This document shows, piece after piece, positions 7,805 through 16,511 of a stretch of DNA of 64,000 nucleotides (position 1 is its first letter; every line of letters begins with the position of its first letter). The position numbers were made by a program, and so were the translations under genes. A model generated the notes under the pieces. The model saw only the letters and a list, made by a program, of their open reading frames with translations, was not told the origin of the DNA and made no database searches. The stretch comes from Verrucomicrobiales bacterium (lineage in GTDB: Bacteria; Verrucomicrobiota; Verrucomicrobiia; Verrucomicrobiales; DEV007), in NCBI GenBank assembly GCA_028047635.1, contig JAOFXR010000005.1:30465-94464 (forward strand), in the 5' to 3' direction.

Positions 7805-8906
7805 ATGGATTATCAGAGCCACAGTTGGATCGTCCGGGGGGCGGGGCTGCCGGCGATCGAGCTCCTTATCGCGAGACTGGTCGTCGCGGGGAAGTATCGG
7901 AAATTGAGTCGAAATGAAATCGCTGCAGATTTTGAAAGAGAGAGAAATCTAATCAGCACGCTGGCTGCGGGAGTCGCGCCGGAGCTTGGCGCCAGACCGG
8001 TGCTCATGAGGCGGCAGCGATACAATCCTGGTGGACTCAGCTTTGGTGGCACATCAAGCGCTGACATTACTGATGGGATTCTGGATTTGAATTTCCCTGA
8101 CAGCCCTTGGTATAATGATGATGCACCTGAGGGCGATAAAATTCTTGTTCTATTCTCATGGGACGGCGATAGCGAATGTGCACTTTTTGGTGTTCAGCAA
8201 GAATTGAACACTCTTATTCAGGAGAATTCCCGCTATACGTTTCGGGTTTCGGTCGGCAATATTCAATCAGGTAATACATCATCGGGAGGATACCTTAACC
8301 TCGATAATTTCCCGGGATATCGCGTCCAGGTTCTCGCTGATGGCAGCGTAATCTATGATGATCTAAATGAGTTGACGCCAGAGACGAAGTGAATTTTGAT
8401 ACTGTCGAACTCACGCGTGACCTTATCGGGACAGTCAATCCCGGCCTCATTCCTGCGGAAATCAATCACCTCGAAATTATTGGAAGTGGAGAGAAAGAGG
8501 GATTTGTCAGGGATTTCACGATCACAGGCAAAGGCAAGAAGCGGGTCCTAATTACAGGTCGCCGTTTATCCTTCAGAAAGGTGTGCCGAATCGGATTGGT
8601 GATCCGCAACTTTCCGTGCATGGCAAAAAGGGGCTTATCGCGAAGAGCGCGAACTGGTTGAGCGAAAGACAAGCCCGCGAAATTAGGAGCGCCTCACGAT
8701 TCTCACGGGAAAAGTGGAATCGAACCGATGCGGGGATGATTCTCGAGCTTGAGGCGGGAGACTACAGCGTTAATCTCAGCAATGCTAGAGGTGCTGAAGG
8801 TTACGGAGCACTCGAAGTCTATGATCTCGATCTTGATGCCCCGTCTCAAATTGAACTGCTCGACAAGGCTGCGGCTGACTTGATCCAGCTCTGGAACAGC
8901 AAGTGA
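7805..8906 (+). pseudogene. Frameshifted secreted beta-domain protein (PEP-CTERM-like module)
   Basis: Three frames together spell one protein. Frame one (to 8392) contains DAPEGDKILVLFSW, FRVSVGNIQSG and FPGYRVQVLADGSVI, the hallmark of a secreted beta-sandwich module common in PEP-CTERM-type proteins. Near 8390 homology moves to the next frame (FDTVELTRDLIGTVNPGLI), then VRDFTITGKGKKRVLITGR. Near 8570 it moves again to GVPNRIGDPQLSVHG, ILELEAGDYSVNLSNARG and GALEVYDLD. The last two parts match a second module seen in the same kind of protein, with the usual order of 'KRVLIRGxGPSL' then 'GVPxxLxDPxLxLHD' motifs. The first 80 residues do not resemble a signal peptide and seem to be unrelated sequence. 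At least two frameshifts and a lost N-terminus make it non-functional unless the reads are wrong. Confidence 0.7.
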
Positions 8907-9053
8907 CTTTTATTCTGTTGGATATGATAGCAAACAACCTGTTGAAAGTTTGCTCCTGGCCGCATCGGTCATACCAATGGTGCATTGGGATGATGAAAAG
9001 GGAGACTGAGGTGTCTCTTTTTGCGGAGATACTTTTGAGCGAAAACAGAGGCT

Positions 9054-9926
9054 TTATGGATTTCGCTTATCCTCTTCAAACGTGAATGGTTCTTTCCCGG
9101 AGATATCTGAACTGGTGAATGAAGGGCACCAATATTTTTCCACATGCTTGACGACGAGATCGGTCCCTGTGAAATGGTCCACACCCGGTGGGCGCTCTGG
9201 GTTATACATCGTATCGGTCATGTCACGCATTAGAGCGACGTTTTTGCCGAGTTTCACCATCTGGCGGATTGCGAAAGGGCGGCCGAGGACGCACATATTC
9301 AAATGCACTCCGCAGAGGATGACGTTATCTATTTTTCGCTCGCTCAGAAGATTGAAAGTTTCCTGTCCATTGTCAGTGAGCGCATCGCCTTCCTCAATAT
9401 CGATCAGTTTGATTTGCCGCGTCCATGCTTCGCGGATTTCGCATTTTTCTCCAGTGCAGCTGCACCCCATGTCGGAATCGTCAATCGGCAGGACGCCCTC
9501 GTATTTCGGGTCAGGCCAGCACCACGCGGTTCCCCAACGAGGTGAATCAGCTAACTCGACGCGTGATTTCGAGAATGGAGCTTGTCGCGCCAGTTTCCGT
9601 TGAGGAGTTTTGTCATAGAAGCTGACAACGCTGCTCGGAGCGTGAATGATGAAAATACCTTTCTTACGAGCTTCTCTTACCGTGGTATTGAGAGCGGGAG
9701 CCATTTCGGCGACCCTGCGGGAAGCGGACTTGCACCAGTGGTCGTCCCACATGTCACAGATGATAAGGGCCGTATTTTTAGGCTTCCATGAGACACTTTC
9801 TTGGGTGGTTTTATCTTTCTCCACAGAATAGGAACGGAGATCTAAAACGAGAGAATCTTCAGCTACGGTGGAACCAATCATGACAATTTTCAGGAAGGCG
9901 AAAATGTGGGCTTGCAGCGATTTCAT
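9054..9926 (-). CDS. Exported isochorismatase-fold cysteine hydrolase
   Basis: After a short signal peptide (to AEDS) the protein has the isochorismatase-like hydrolase layout. There is an early aspartate in LIICDMWD (about residue 58), a middle lysine region and the nucleophile cysteine in VILCGVHLNMCVLGRPF, where the second Cys aligns with the catalytic one. This fold includes nicotinamidases, N-carbamoylsarcosine amidases and related amide hydrolases. The family-typical lysine is hard to place because of a PVC-type insert (KTPQRKLARQAPF to CTGEKCEIREAW) with extra cysteines. Secreted forms of this size occur widely in planctomycetes and verrucomicrobia with no defined substrate. It is flanked by a pseudogene and by the DUF1080 protein on the same strand. 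Confidence 0.8.
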   Translation of the reverse strand: MKSLQAHIFAFLKIVMIGSTVAEDSLVLDLRSYSVEKDKTTQESVSWKPKNTALIICDMWDDHWCKSASRRVAEMAPALNTTVREARKKGIFIIHAPSSVVSFYDKTPQRKLARQAPFSKSRVELADSPRWGTAWCWPDPKYEGVLPIDDSDMGCSCTGEKCEIREAWTRQIKLIDIEEGDALTDNGQETFNLLSERKIDNVILCGVHLNMCVLGRPFAIRQMVKLGKNVALMRDMTDTMYNPERPPGVDHFTGTDLVVKHVEKYWCPSFTSSDISGKEPFTFEEDKRNP

Positions 9927-10069
9927 ATTTAGAATTTAGCGTGTCAGCGGCAGGGAGGAAAGGCTGGATTCACACTGATACTCTTCCTGTAATAAATCCT
10001 GACAAATGCAAAAAAAACTCCGAAGCATTCGCGACGGAGGTTCTCTGTAAATTAGGCTTGGCGGTTTGC

Positions 10070-11518
10070 TTAGTAAGGCAGCTCGCGGATGTAGAGATTC
10101 TTGAACCAGAGTTCGCTGCCGTGGTGCTGAAGCTCGATTTGATCAGCGCGGGGGAGCGGCGCGGTGCGATTGCCTTCTCTATCCCAGTAGTTCTCGAGCT
10201 CGGTGCGGTCGACGATGTGTTTTCCATTCAACCAGATCGAAACTTTGTCTCCAACCATGCGGATGAGAAAGGTGTTCCATTCGCCCGGCTTTTTGTCAGC
10301 GAGAGCGAGAGGGCGGTTGCTGGCTCTCTTATTGTTCCACAGTCCGCCGGAACCGAGGTTGCGCCCGTTCTTGTAGGCAGTGACCCAGTCTTCGGGTGTC
10401 TCGGGCAACGCTTTGTCTTTCGTGCGCGGATCCCACGGATCCCAAATCTGAATCTGCGGTGTGCCGCGGAGATAGATACCACTATCAGCCCCGGGTGGAA
10501 TTTTCCAGTCGATATACATTTCGAAATCGCCGTAGTCTTTCGCGGTGCACAGGCTCATTCCGGTGCCGTCGTAGGTGAGCAGTCCGTCGGCGACACTCCA
10601 GTGCTCGTTCATGTTCTCGTCGGCTGTCTTCTGGGCGGCTGCGAGGTCCTTCCCTTTGAGAGCGCGACGCTTGCTGGCATCCTTGTCAGCGAGGCCTTTC
10701 CAGCCGGTGAGGTCTTTTCCGTTGAAGAGTGCCTCGAAGCCTTTGGGAGGAGTGTTGTTACCTTCCGTTTTTGGCATCGGTGCGCTCGTGGATAAATCGG
10801 CGACATGAATATCGCGAAATTCCATGTAGTCGCTGTGACCCGCGAATTGAATGTGGCCGGAGCGGCTGTGCATTCCGGGGTGGCCTTTGCCATCGATAGG
10901 GGTGAGGTCATCAAGAAAGACGTCGAGAATGACGGCTCCGTTGAGGATGATCTTGATATGGTCTTCGATGCAAATTACGACCTGCTCATTCCACTGATCG
11001 AGTGGCTTGAGGTAGCCGGTTGTCGCAGGGTAAATTCCGTAAGCAGAACCGTGAACCTGATAGGGTTTGAGTATTGAAACCCGCTTTCCGTCTTCAGTCG
11101 TTTTGTTGTACTTATCACCGCGGTGATCAAGGATCTGCAGTTCCATGCCCTGGGTGGCCGCGTGACCGCCGGACGGAACGCGGATGCCGAGTCCGTTGTT
11201 GGCGCTTGGGTTCAGTTTGAATTGAAACTTATAGACGAAGTCCGAATACTGTTTCTTCGTCTCTAGGACTTTGCCTCCCGCTTCGCAAACGAGCATCCCG
11301 TCCTTAACGACATATTTTTCGGTGTCGCCTTGCCAGTGATCAAGATTGGTGCCGTCAAAGAGTGTCGTCCAGTCTTTGATGGCATTGACACGTGCCAGTG
11401 TCTCGGTTCCTGCGGTCCGGTTAGGATCGACTTTCTTCTTGGGTTTATCCTGCGCGTTGCCTGTAACGGAAACAGCGAGGAAAAATGCGAGTGCAAGGGT
11501 GCGCTTCAATTGAGTCAT
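10070..11518 (-). CDS. Exported protein with two DUF1080 (3-keto-disaccharide hydrolase) domains
   Basis: The ATG at 11518 begins a signal peptide (LKRTLALAFFLAVS to GNAQ), so I prefer it to the upstream ATG at 11536. Two DUF1080 domains follow: one at about residues 35-240 (KDWTTLFDGTNLDHWQG through HIQFAGHSDYMEFRDIHV) and one at about 265-480 (FEALFNGKDLTGWKG through IELQHHGSELWFKNLYI). Both hold the family's LFNGxDLxGW start and the concanavalin-like beta pattern (GLGIRVPSGG and GIYLRGTPQIQIWD). Members of this family cleave 3-keto-glycosides or bind glycans in the periplasm. The duplication is common in PVC bacteria. A role in sugar breakdown with the nearby oxidoreductases is inference. 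Confidence 0.88.
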   Translation of the reverse strand: MTQLKRTLALAFFLAVSVTGNAQDKPKKKVDPNRTAGTETLARVNAIKDWTTLFDGTNLDHWQGDTEKYVVKDGMLVCEAGGKVLETKKQYSDFVYKFQFKLNPSANNGLGIRVPSGGHAATQGMELQILDHRGDKYNKTTEDGKRVSILKPYQVHGSAYGIYPATTGYLKPLDQWNEQVVICIEDHIKIILNGAVILDVFLDDLTPIDGKGHPGMHSRSGHIQFAGHSDYMEFRDIHVADLSTSAPMPKTEGNNTPPKGFEALFNGKDLTGWKGLADKDASKRRALKGKDLAAAQKTADENMNEHWSVADGLLTYDGTGMSLCTAKDYGDFEMYIDWKIPPGADSGIYLRGTPQIQIWDPWDPRTKDKALPETPEDWVTAYKNGRNLGSGGLWNNKRASNRPLALADKKPGEWNTFLIRMVGDKVSIWLNGKHIVDRTELENYWDREGNRTAPLPRADQIELQHHGSELWFKNLYIRELPY

Positions 11519-11687
11519 GGTGCCGTATCTGAACACTTCCTCTTGCCTCTGACAATGACGCGGTTGCGGAAGTAAACAGGTGAACCGCTGATAAACGCTG
11601 ATTTCAGTCTCCGAACTGGAGATTTCCGTTCGTTATCCCACCGAAGACTTCAATAGGTCCTCAAGACCCAAGAGCGAACCTCGCCAC

Positions 11688-12161
11688 TCAAGCTTTTCTT
11701 TTTTTCCTTCTCACGGGGCGGCTGCTGGAGAGATACGATCCCACGGGGTCAACGAGGAAGCGGTTCTCCATTGCCCTCCGGCCGAGGAGCATGCGGAATT
11801 TCATATTGTCACGATTCGTGAGGCTGAACTGAATTTCCCAGGTGTGAATTCCCAGGGTGACCGGGATATCAATGAACGGTCTAATCTCTTCGTGCCCGCC
11901 CGAATCTCTTACTGACTTGTGTGTTGCTACAGGCCAGTCACAATCGATCGTTTGTTTGACTGAATTTTGATTGGGGTGGACTTGAAACTTGACCCGTTCC
12001 TCTCCGTCTTCAGCCGTGTAGAGTTCGAGGCCGGCAGTATGGATGCATGAAGTTCTCGCCCCGGTATCGACTTTGGCTTTGATGTTAGGAATACCAAGGT
12101 CAGGAATGGAGAGCCATTCTCTCCAACCGATAATGGGTAATGATGAGTTGTCCTGAGTCAC
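11688..12161 (-). CDS. RimB-like retropepsin (ATP-dependent zinc protease family)
   Basis: The 157-residue protein begins IIGWREWLSIPDLGI and has the retropepsin-type active-site motif AKVDTGARTSCIH. It ends with the family's FRMLLGRRAME and FLVDP motifs. These are the marks of the family named 'ATP-dependent zinc protease' in databases, whose Pseudomonas member RimB is an aspartic-type protease acting on poly-glutamate tails that RimK adds to ribosomal protein S6. Here the gene stands alone, but a RimK homologue with an AstE-like M14 partner lies at 52857-55176. The family is sure; a link with that RimK is inference. Confidence 0.88.
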   Translation of the reverse strand: MTQDNSSLPIIGWREWLSIPDLGIPNIKAKVDTGARTSCIHTAGLELYTAEDGEERVKFQVHPNQNSVKQTIDCDWPVATHKSVRDSGGHEEIRPFIDIPVTLGIHTWEIQFSLTNRDNMKFRMLLGRRAMENRFLVDPVGSYLSSSRPVRRKKRKA

Positions 12162-12363
12162 GGGACAAGTTTAGCCACGGGCACGTCATTGCCAACACAA
12201 TTTGAACTGGTATCCATCCTGAGAAGAGGGGGACTCAGGCACATCGATCCCGGGATAAGAGCAGGTCAAAACCAGCGTGTATTCTGATCGCACCTCATCA
12301 AGCGCGACACTCATTCTTGAAAACTCTTTACAGATTCCAGTTGCTAAAATCGGTTTCTTAAAT

Positions 12364-12381
12364 TTGCTGTATTAACAGCAA
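12364..12381. promoter_or_regulatory. 7-bp inverted repeat touching the start codon of the DCC/wax-synthase gene
   Basis: TTGCTGT and ACAGCAA flank ATTA and the last base of the right arm is the A of the ATG at 12381. It could be an operator or a small hairpin that hides the start codon. The spacing is too short for a LexA box. Confidence 0.3.
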
Positions 12382-13567
12382 TGGCTGAAACAACGAACAG
12401 AGGTGAGCTTTTCTACGATGCGACGTGTCGTTTCTGCATCGAAGGGGTGGAGCGCCTTCGCCCCTGGTTGGCAACTCGGAATATAGCGACGGTTCCGTTC
12501 AGGAATGGAGCGGCTGAAGCTGAGATGAAGCTTACCTGGCATGACGGCAGGGTGTTTGGCGGCGCTGAGGCCGCCATCTTCCTCGCTCGTCAGTTTTGGT
12601 TCACGCTTCCGTTTGCGTTGATCGCGATGCTTCCCGGGTTTCGTCAGCTAGTGCATGTAGGCTATCGCTGGGTCGCGCAAAATCGAAGCTGCCTCAATGG
12701 GGTTTGCAAAATCGATTTTAGTAAGAAGATGCCTCGGAATGTTTGCATCGACTGGGCTGTTCTTTTCAGCCTCATTGCCGTTGCGACGATCATTGGATTT
12801 GTCTTCACGATTCCCGCCTGGCTTTGGATGTGGACTTTGGCTGGAGCGCTCTCGGCCGGATTTAAGCTCATGGCTTTTCGCAGTGAAGGGGGGCTCAAAA
12901 AGGTGAACCCACTTTTCTTTGCCTGGATCGGGACAGATGCAGATGCGTTTCGCTGGGATCGACCGCTCAGCCGCAAGGCGGGCCATCGCAGCCTCGTTGG
13001 ACCTCTCGGGTTTATGGTTGGGGGGGGGGCTAATTCTCGTTCTCGCTGTTCTTCCTCAGATTAGCGATCCCATTGCGACGGGCTGGACCGGAGTCATCGC
13101 GATGCTTTGTCTGTTTCACTTCGGGATATTCGCATTGTTTGCCGTCGCCTGGGAACGCTTTGGATTTCGCGTCGAACCAATCATGCAGGCGCCCTGGGTA
13201 GCGAAGACGTTGGGCGGCCTTTGGGGGCCGCGGTGGAACCGGGGCTTTAGTGATTGGGCCCGGATTCATGTTTTTCGTCCGCTCGTTCGTAGATTGGGAA
13301 TCGTGCCGCGGCACCTTTGCGGGGTTTTTCGCTTCAGGCGTTGCTCACGAGCTGGTCATTTCGTTGCCAGCATGGGGAGGGTTTGGTTTGCCTACGATTT
13401 ATTTTCTCATTCAGGCCGTTGGTCTTCTCGTTCTGCGAAATTACCGACCTCTAAGGAACCGGTTTGTCACTCTTGGATTCGTCCTTTTCCCCGCACCCAT
13501 CCTGTTTCACCCCGTCTTTATCGAGCGCGTCTTCGCTCCGATGATGAAGCTCATCACTCTTTACTAA
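12381..13567 (+). pseudogene. DCC-thioredoxin / wax-synthase-like (MBOAT) fusion with two frameshifts
   Basis: Residues 8-110 form a DCC-family thiol-disulfide domain (DUF393): FYDATCRFCIEGVERLRPW has the CxxC, and SCLNGVCK follows a membrane-prone section. The chain continues with membrane helices (WAVLFSLIAVATIIGF) and a wax-synthase-type region. The frame is lost at the ten-G run at 13020-13029, where LILVLAVLPQISDP continues one base later. It is lost again near 13309, where one extra C separates PRWNRGFSDWARIHVFRPL from GTFAGFFASGVAHELVIS. The latter holds the MBOAT-type histidine. The sum is close to 395 residues. Both breaks need removal of one base, so the gene may be intact in nature with two assembly insertions. 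The two following membrane genes are on the same strand, 10 and 439 bases away. Confidence 0.7.
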
Positions 13568-13577
13568 CTAACACACC

Positions 13578-14000
13578 ATGGATCTCTTAACGCTCGCCCT
13601 CACTCTCGCCGGGATTGCTCACTTCGGAATCCTCATTGCGAGCGCCAATGCCCCCATCGCTCTGAATTGGAAGGAAGCGCTCAAGCCTTTGCCGGCACTT
13701 TTACGCCAGATGTTCTGGGTTTATGGCTGGTTCATCGTTCTAATGATCGTCAGCTTTGGAACGATCACTTTGGTTCACACGGAGACCCTTGCTAACGCGG
13801 GAACCCCAATCGCTCGATGGGTTAACGGCATGATCGCCGTCTTCTGGGGCGTCCGGCTCATCGTTCAGTTCTTCGTTTTTGATGCGAAGCCATTTCTCAC
13901 CAATTGGTTTTACAAAGTTGGCTATCATGGCCTCACCGTCGTTTTTATCTTCCTCACAGCGGTCTACACTTGGGCCGCATTTTTTCCTAACCAACACTAA
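13578..14000 (+). CDS. Four-helix membrane protein, paralogue A
   Basis: This 140-residue protein has four predicted membrane helices with short loops and no signal peptide. It aligns throughout with the next gene. Shared marks are a small first helix (LTLAGIAHFGILIASAN / IAAAIGQLIIAGINM), a motif P.LL.......WFI....V.FG.IT, and FWGVR.....QF/QW near residue 90. I do not recognise the family. Its start lies 10 bases after the stop of the DCC/wax-synthase region, suggesting one operon. A role with that membrane enzyme is a guess from position only. Confidence 0.7.
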   Translation: MDLLTLALTLAGIAHFGILIASANAPIALNWKEALKPLPALLRQMFWVYGWFIVLMIVSFGTITLVHTETLANAGTPIARWVNGMIAVFWGVRLIVQFFVFDAKPFLTNWFYKVGYHGLTVVFIFLTAVYTWAAFFPNQH

Positions 14001-14006
14001 AATAAC

Positions 14007-14429
14007 ATGAATCTAATACTCAATCATCTCGACACCATCCTCATCGCCGCCGCCATCGGGCAACTCATCATTGCAGGGATCAACATGCGGCTCGACAAGA
14101 TACTGGGCTGGGACAAAGAACTCGAAAGTGTTCCCAACCTGCTTCAGGAAGTCTTCGTCGTTCACAAATGGTTCATCAGTATCATCCTTGTGATCTTCGG
14201 CGTCATCACGATTCGATTTGCCGGGGACATTGCTGAGGCGAAATACGAGATGACCCGATGGTTCGCCGCCGGCGTTGGGGTTTTCTGGGGCGTTCGCACG
14301 CTCATTCAGTGGCTCTACTACGGGTGGGACAACTGGCGGGGTAAAGCCAAGGAAACCGCGATTCACTGGATTTTAACGATCAGCTATGGCGGCGCGACTG
14401 CTGCCTATCTCACTGCGGCATTTCGCTAG
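14007..14429 (+). CDS. Four-helix membrane protein, paralogue B
   Basis: The protein is also exactly 140 residues and starts six bases after the stop of paralogue A. The two share the same helix layout and the WFI-V-FG-IT and FWGVR motifs, so they arose by tandem duplication and have since diverged strongly. The pair could form a heterodimer. Charged loop residues differ: this copy has more acidic residues (GWDKELES, GDIAEAKYE). Family and function are unknown to me. Confidence 0.7.
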   Translation: MNLILNHLDTILIAAAIGQLIIAGINMRLDKILGWDKELESVPNLLQEVFVVHKWFISIILVIFGVITIRFAGDIAEAKYEMTRWFAAGVGVFWGVRTLIQWLYYGWDNWRGKAKETAIHWILTISYGGATAAYLTAAFR

Positions 14430-14489
14430 AAAGCATAGAACCAACCCCATGAAGGAAGACAAAGTACTACTGTATCAACTGAAACTCGT

Positions 14490-14801
14490 ATGCCGACGGC
14501 CATGCAAACCCGCGTCGTCGTCAATTCAGGGTTCTACTGGCCGGATCCGGCGGGATGGCTTGTGATCCTTGGTAGTGGAATGATCCTCGCTGGAATTATT
14601 CTCTGCATCGGCTGGTGGGAACGACTCGCTGTGCTTGTCGCCAGCCTCTCGATGACGATTCTTATTTTCCTCGTCGCTGGAAACAATTTCTACGATTCGG
14701 TAGGCGATATGCACGGTGGCATTGGCAAAGACTTTTGTCTCTATGCCTGCGCCTGGGTAGTGTGGAAACTGGCTCCGTTGGTGCCGGACAAGCCGAGGTG
14801 A
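14490..14801 (+). pseudogene. N-terminally truncated DoxX-like membrane protein
   Basis: The 103-residue frame has PDPAGWLVILGSGMILAG, WWERLAVLVASLSMTI and a last helix (FCLYACAWVVWKLAP). This matches the second to fourth helices of DoxX-type proteins, but the first helix and its lead are missing. The upstream 60 bases hold a different short frame (MKEDKVLLYQL) that does not supply it. A short functional membrane protein is an alternative reading. It follows paralogue B by 60 bases on the same strand. Confidence 0.45.
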
Positions 14802-14889
14802 ATCAGATACACAAATGTGGATAATGAATCGGTGTGTTCGTTACCTTTGGAATTCCAAAGTGGATCACCTTTCTAAAATCGACGGAGGG

Positions 14890-16002
14890 TTACTCTATCT
14901 CTTCGAAAATACGTTGTCCATTTTTGGTTCGATAGCTAGCTGACACTGAGCTGTTTTGCTGATAGCCGGTCTTCCCATCGCTCGTGGTGACTCCGTTATC
15001 GAAAGCGAATGACAGGAATAATCTGCCTTTCTCAAAGGGCTCATTGATTGCGAGTTCGAATTTTCCTTCCGCATCGATATCTGCGACATAGGATCGGCAC
15101 CAGTAGTCGCCATATTCACCGCGTTCAGAGTCGATCGCGATGACCGAATGCGGCTTGGCACTGGCTTTGATATTTAATACTCCCTGGACGAGGACCTGCT
15201 TACCATTCGAGGATTCTGCGAACTCCAGACCTTCAACTTCGATACCAGAGGGATTTGTTGGATTCGGTGATGGCTGGTTACTGAAAATAGGATGGGCGCA
15301 TAAGGCTGCAGCAGATGCTTGGTTCAGGTAAACGCGAGTGTCATTCGTTCGAGTTCTTTTCCAGAAAGCTTTATTAACCGGACCCATCAGAGAGTTCCCC
15401 AGATCGAGAGCGGGTCGCGGTCCGGTATGTGGCAGACCGAGGGCGTGTCCGAACTCGTGGATCGTTCCTTTAATCGCCATGTCGTTGAGCACGCCTTCCG
15501 CGAGGTCGGAATTAAGGTCGATTAAGGCGTTTCCCTTGGGATAAGCATTGATAGCAATTCCGCCAGTTCCGCGAGCGCCACCTTGAAAGCCTTCGACATC
15601 AGGGTAGTCATAGAATATCCACCAGATTACTGGAGGCCCGCTCTGCCGCAAGCTGAGCTGCTGGGCTGCTCCATTGATCGCTTGTTTTCGAATTTCGGGA
15701 AGAGCCGCTCGGCCTTTTGCTTGCAGGAGTTTACCTTTGACTACAGTGACTTGAACTTGGCCATCGGCATCACGAGCGAAAACCTCTGAACGCTCGATGG
15801 GGCGCTTCCACTGCTCAAAACCATCTGCGAGAAACTTTTCAGTTCGCAATGCTAGCGAGCCAAGACGCGATTTGCAGTTTTCGGGCAATTCAGCTTCGCT
15901 CTCGATAAATAAGACGATGCGCGCGAAGCGACCATTGCCCTTCACTACAGTAGTTGTAATGAGAAGGAATAAAAAAGAAGCTGCCAGGGTGAATGATTTC
16001 AT
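14890..16002 (-). CDS. Exported matrixin-like zinc metalloprotease
   Basis: A signal peptide (hydrophobic core ending VVKG) is followed by a pro-like region. The zinc site HEFGHALGLPH, at about residues 182-192, fits HExxHxxGxxH of the metzincins, and a methionine turn SLMGP lies about 18 residues later as in M10 proteases. Residues 250-370 form a separate beta domain with an IAIDSERGEYGDYWCR segment. Secreted M10-like enzymes of this size occur in heterotrophic marine bacteria. The protein is on the minus strand, with no clear operon partner. Confidence 0.85.
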   Translation of the reverse strand: MKSFTLAASFLFLLITTTVVKGNGRFARIVLFIESEAELPENCKSRLGSLALRTEKFLADGFEQWKRPIERSEVFARDADGQVQVTVVKGKLLQAKGRAALPEIRKQAINGAAQQLSLRQSGPPVIWWIFYDYPDVEGFQGGARGTGGIAINAYPKGNALIDLNSDLAEGVLNDMAIKGTIHEFGHALGLPHTGPRPALDLGNSLMGPVNKAFWKRTRTNDTRVYLNQASAAALCAHPIFSNQPSPNPTNPSGIEVEGLEFAESSNGKQVLVQGVLNIKASAKPHSVIAIDSERGEYGDYWCRSYVADIDAEGKFELAINEPFEKGRLFLSFAFDNGVTTSDGKTGYQQNSSVSASYRTKNGQRIFEEIE

Positions 16003-16104
16003 GGACTAACAATGAGTGAGACCCTGAATGCTAGATCTTCCTTCATTCGTCATCAATCCTCATTTACGACGTCACATGCTCTGGTGGCGGCATACGTGTG
16101 GAAG

Positions 16105-16144
16105 CATTCCGGGCTTGCTAGCGCTTTTTCCAGCTAGCCCGGAG
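16105..16144 (-). terminator. Possible hairpin terminator of the HIT gene
   Basis: On the minus strand the last codon and stop of the HIT gene (CCGGGCTAG) begin an arm that pairs with GCTAGCAAGCCCGG after a short loop with five A residues. The stem is interrupted by two unpaired bases. There is no U-tract, so the call is weak. Confidence 0.3.
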
Positions 16145-16478
16145 GCCACTGCATCTGTCTTTCTGCGAGCAGATGAATATGAAGGTGGGGAACTGCCTCT
16201 CCTCCGTTTTTGCCATTGTTAATGACGAGTCGGAAGCCCTCGTCAGTGTGGTTGAAACCAAGTTCGGTGGCGACTTTGCCCGCAGTGAGAAGGAGGTGTC
16301 CTAGCAACTCCTGATCTTCACTCTGAGCTTCTCCCACACGTGGGATCAGCTTTTTCGGGATGACGAGAATATGGGTCGGTGCCTGTGGCAAAATATCACG
16401 AAAAGCGAGCGCGTGCTCGTCTTCGTAGACAATTTCTGCGGGGATTTCACGGGCGATGATTTTCTCGAACAAGGTCAT
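16134..16478 (-). CDS. HIT-family nucleotide-binding protein (HinT-like)
   Basis: The 114-residue protein shows the complete pattern of HinT-type proteins. It starts with LFEKIIAREIPAEIVYEDEHALAFRDI, continues PTHILVIPKKLIP, and ends with the histidine triad VPHLHIHLLAERQMQWPPG. Such proteins hydrolyse adenosine phosphoramidates in the cytoplasm. Its stop codon lies inside a possible terminator hairpin. The gene precedes no other minus-strand gene closely and follows the unknown gene by 33 bases, so it may be the last member of an nrdR-led unit. Confidence 0.92.
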   Translation of the reverse strand: MTLFEKIIAREIPAEIVYEDEHALAFRDILPQAPTHILVIPKKLIPRVGEAQSEDQELLGHLLLTAGKVATELGFNHTDEGFRLVINNGKNGGEAVPHLHIHLLAERQMQWPPG

Positions 16479-16511
16479 GGCAACGGTGGCGGGAGGCAGT
16501 TCCCAAAAGTG

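Noticed and set aside
9941..10795. 284-codon plus-strand frame
   Set aside because: It is the shadow of the tandem DUF1080 gene on the other strand; no motif or signal is present.
12364..12381. LexA-type SOS box
   Set aside because: CTGT and ACAG are separated by four bases, not eight; there is no SOS gene nearby.
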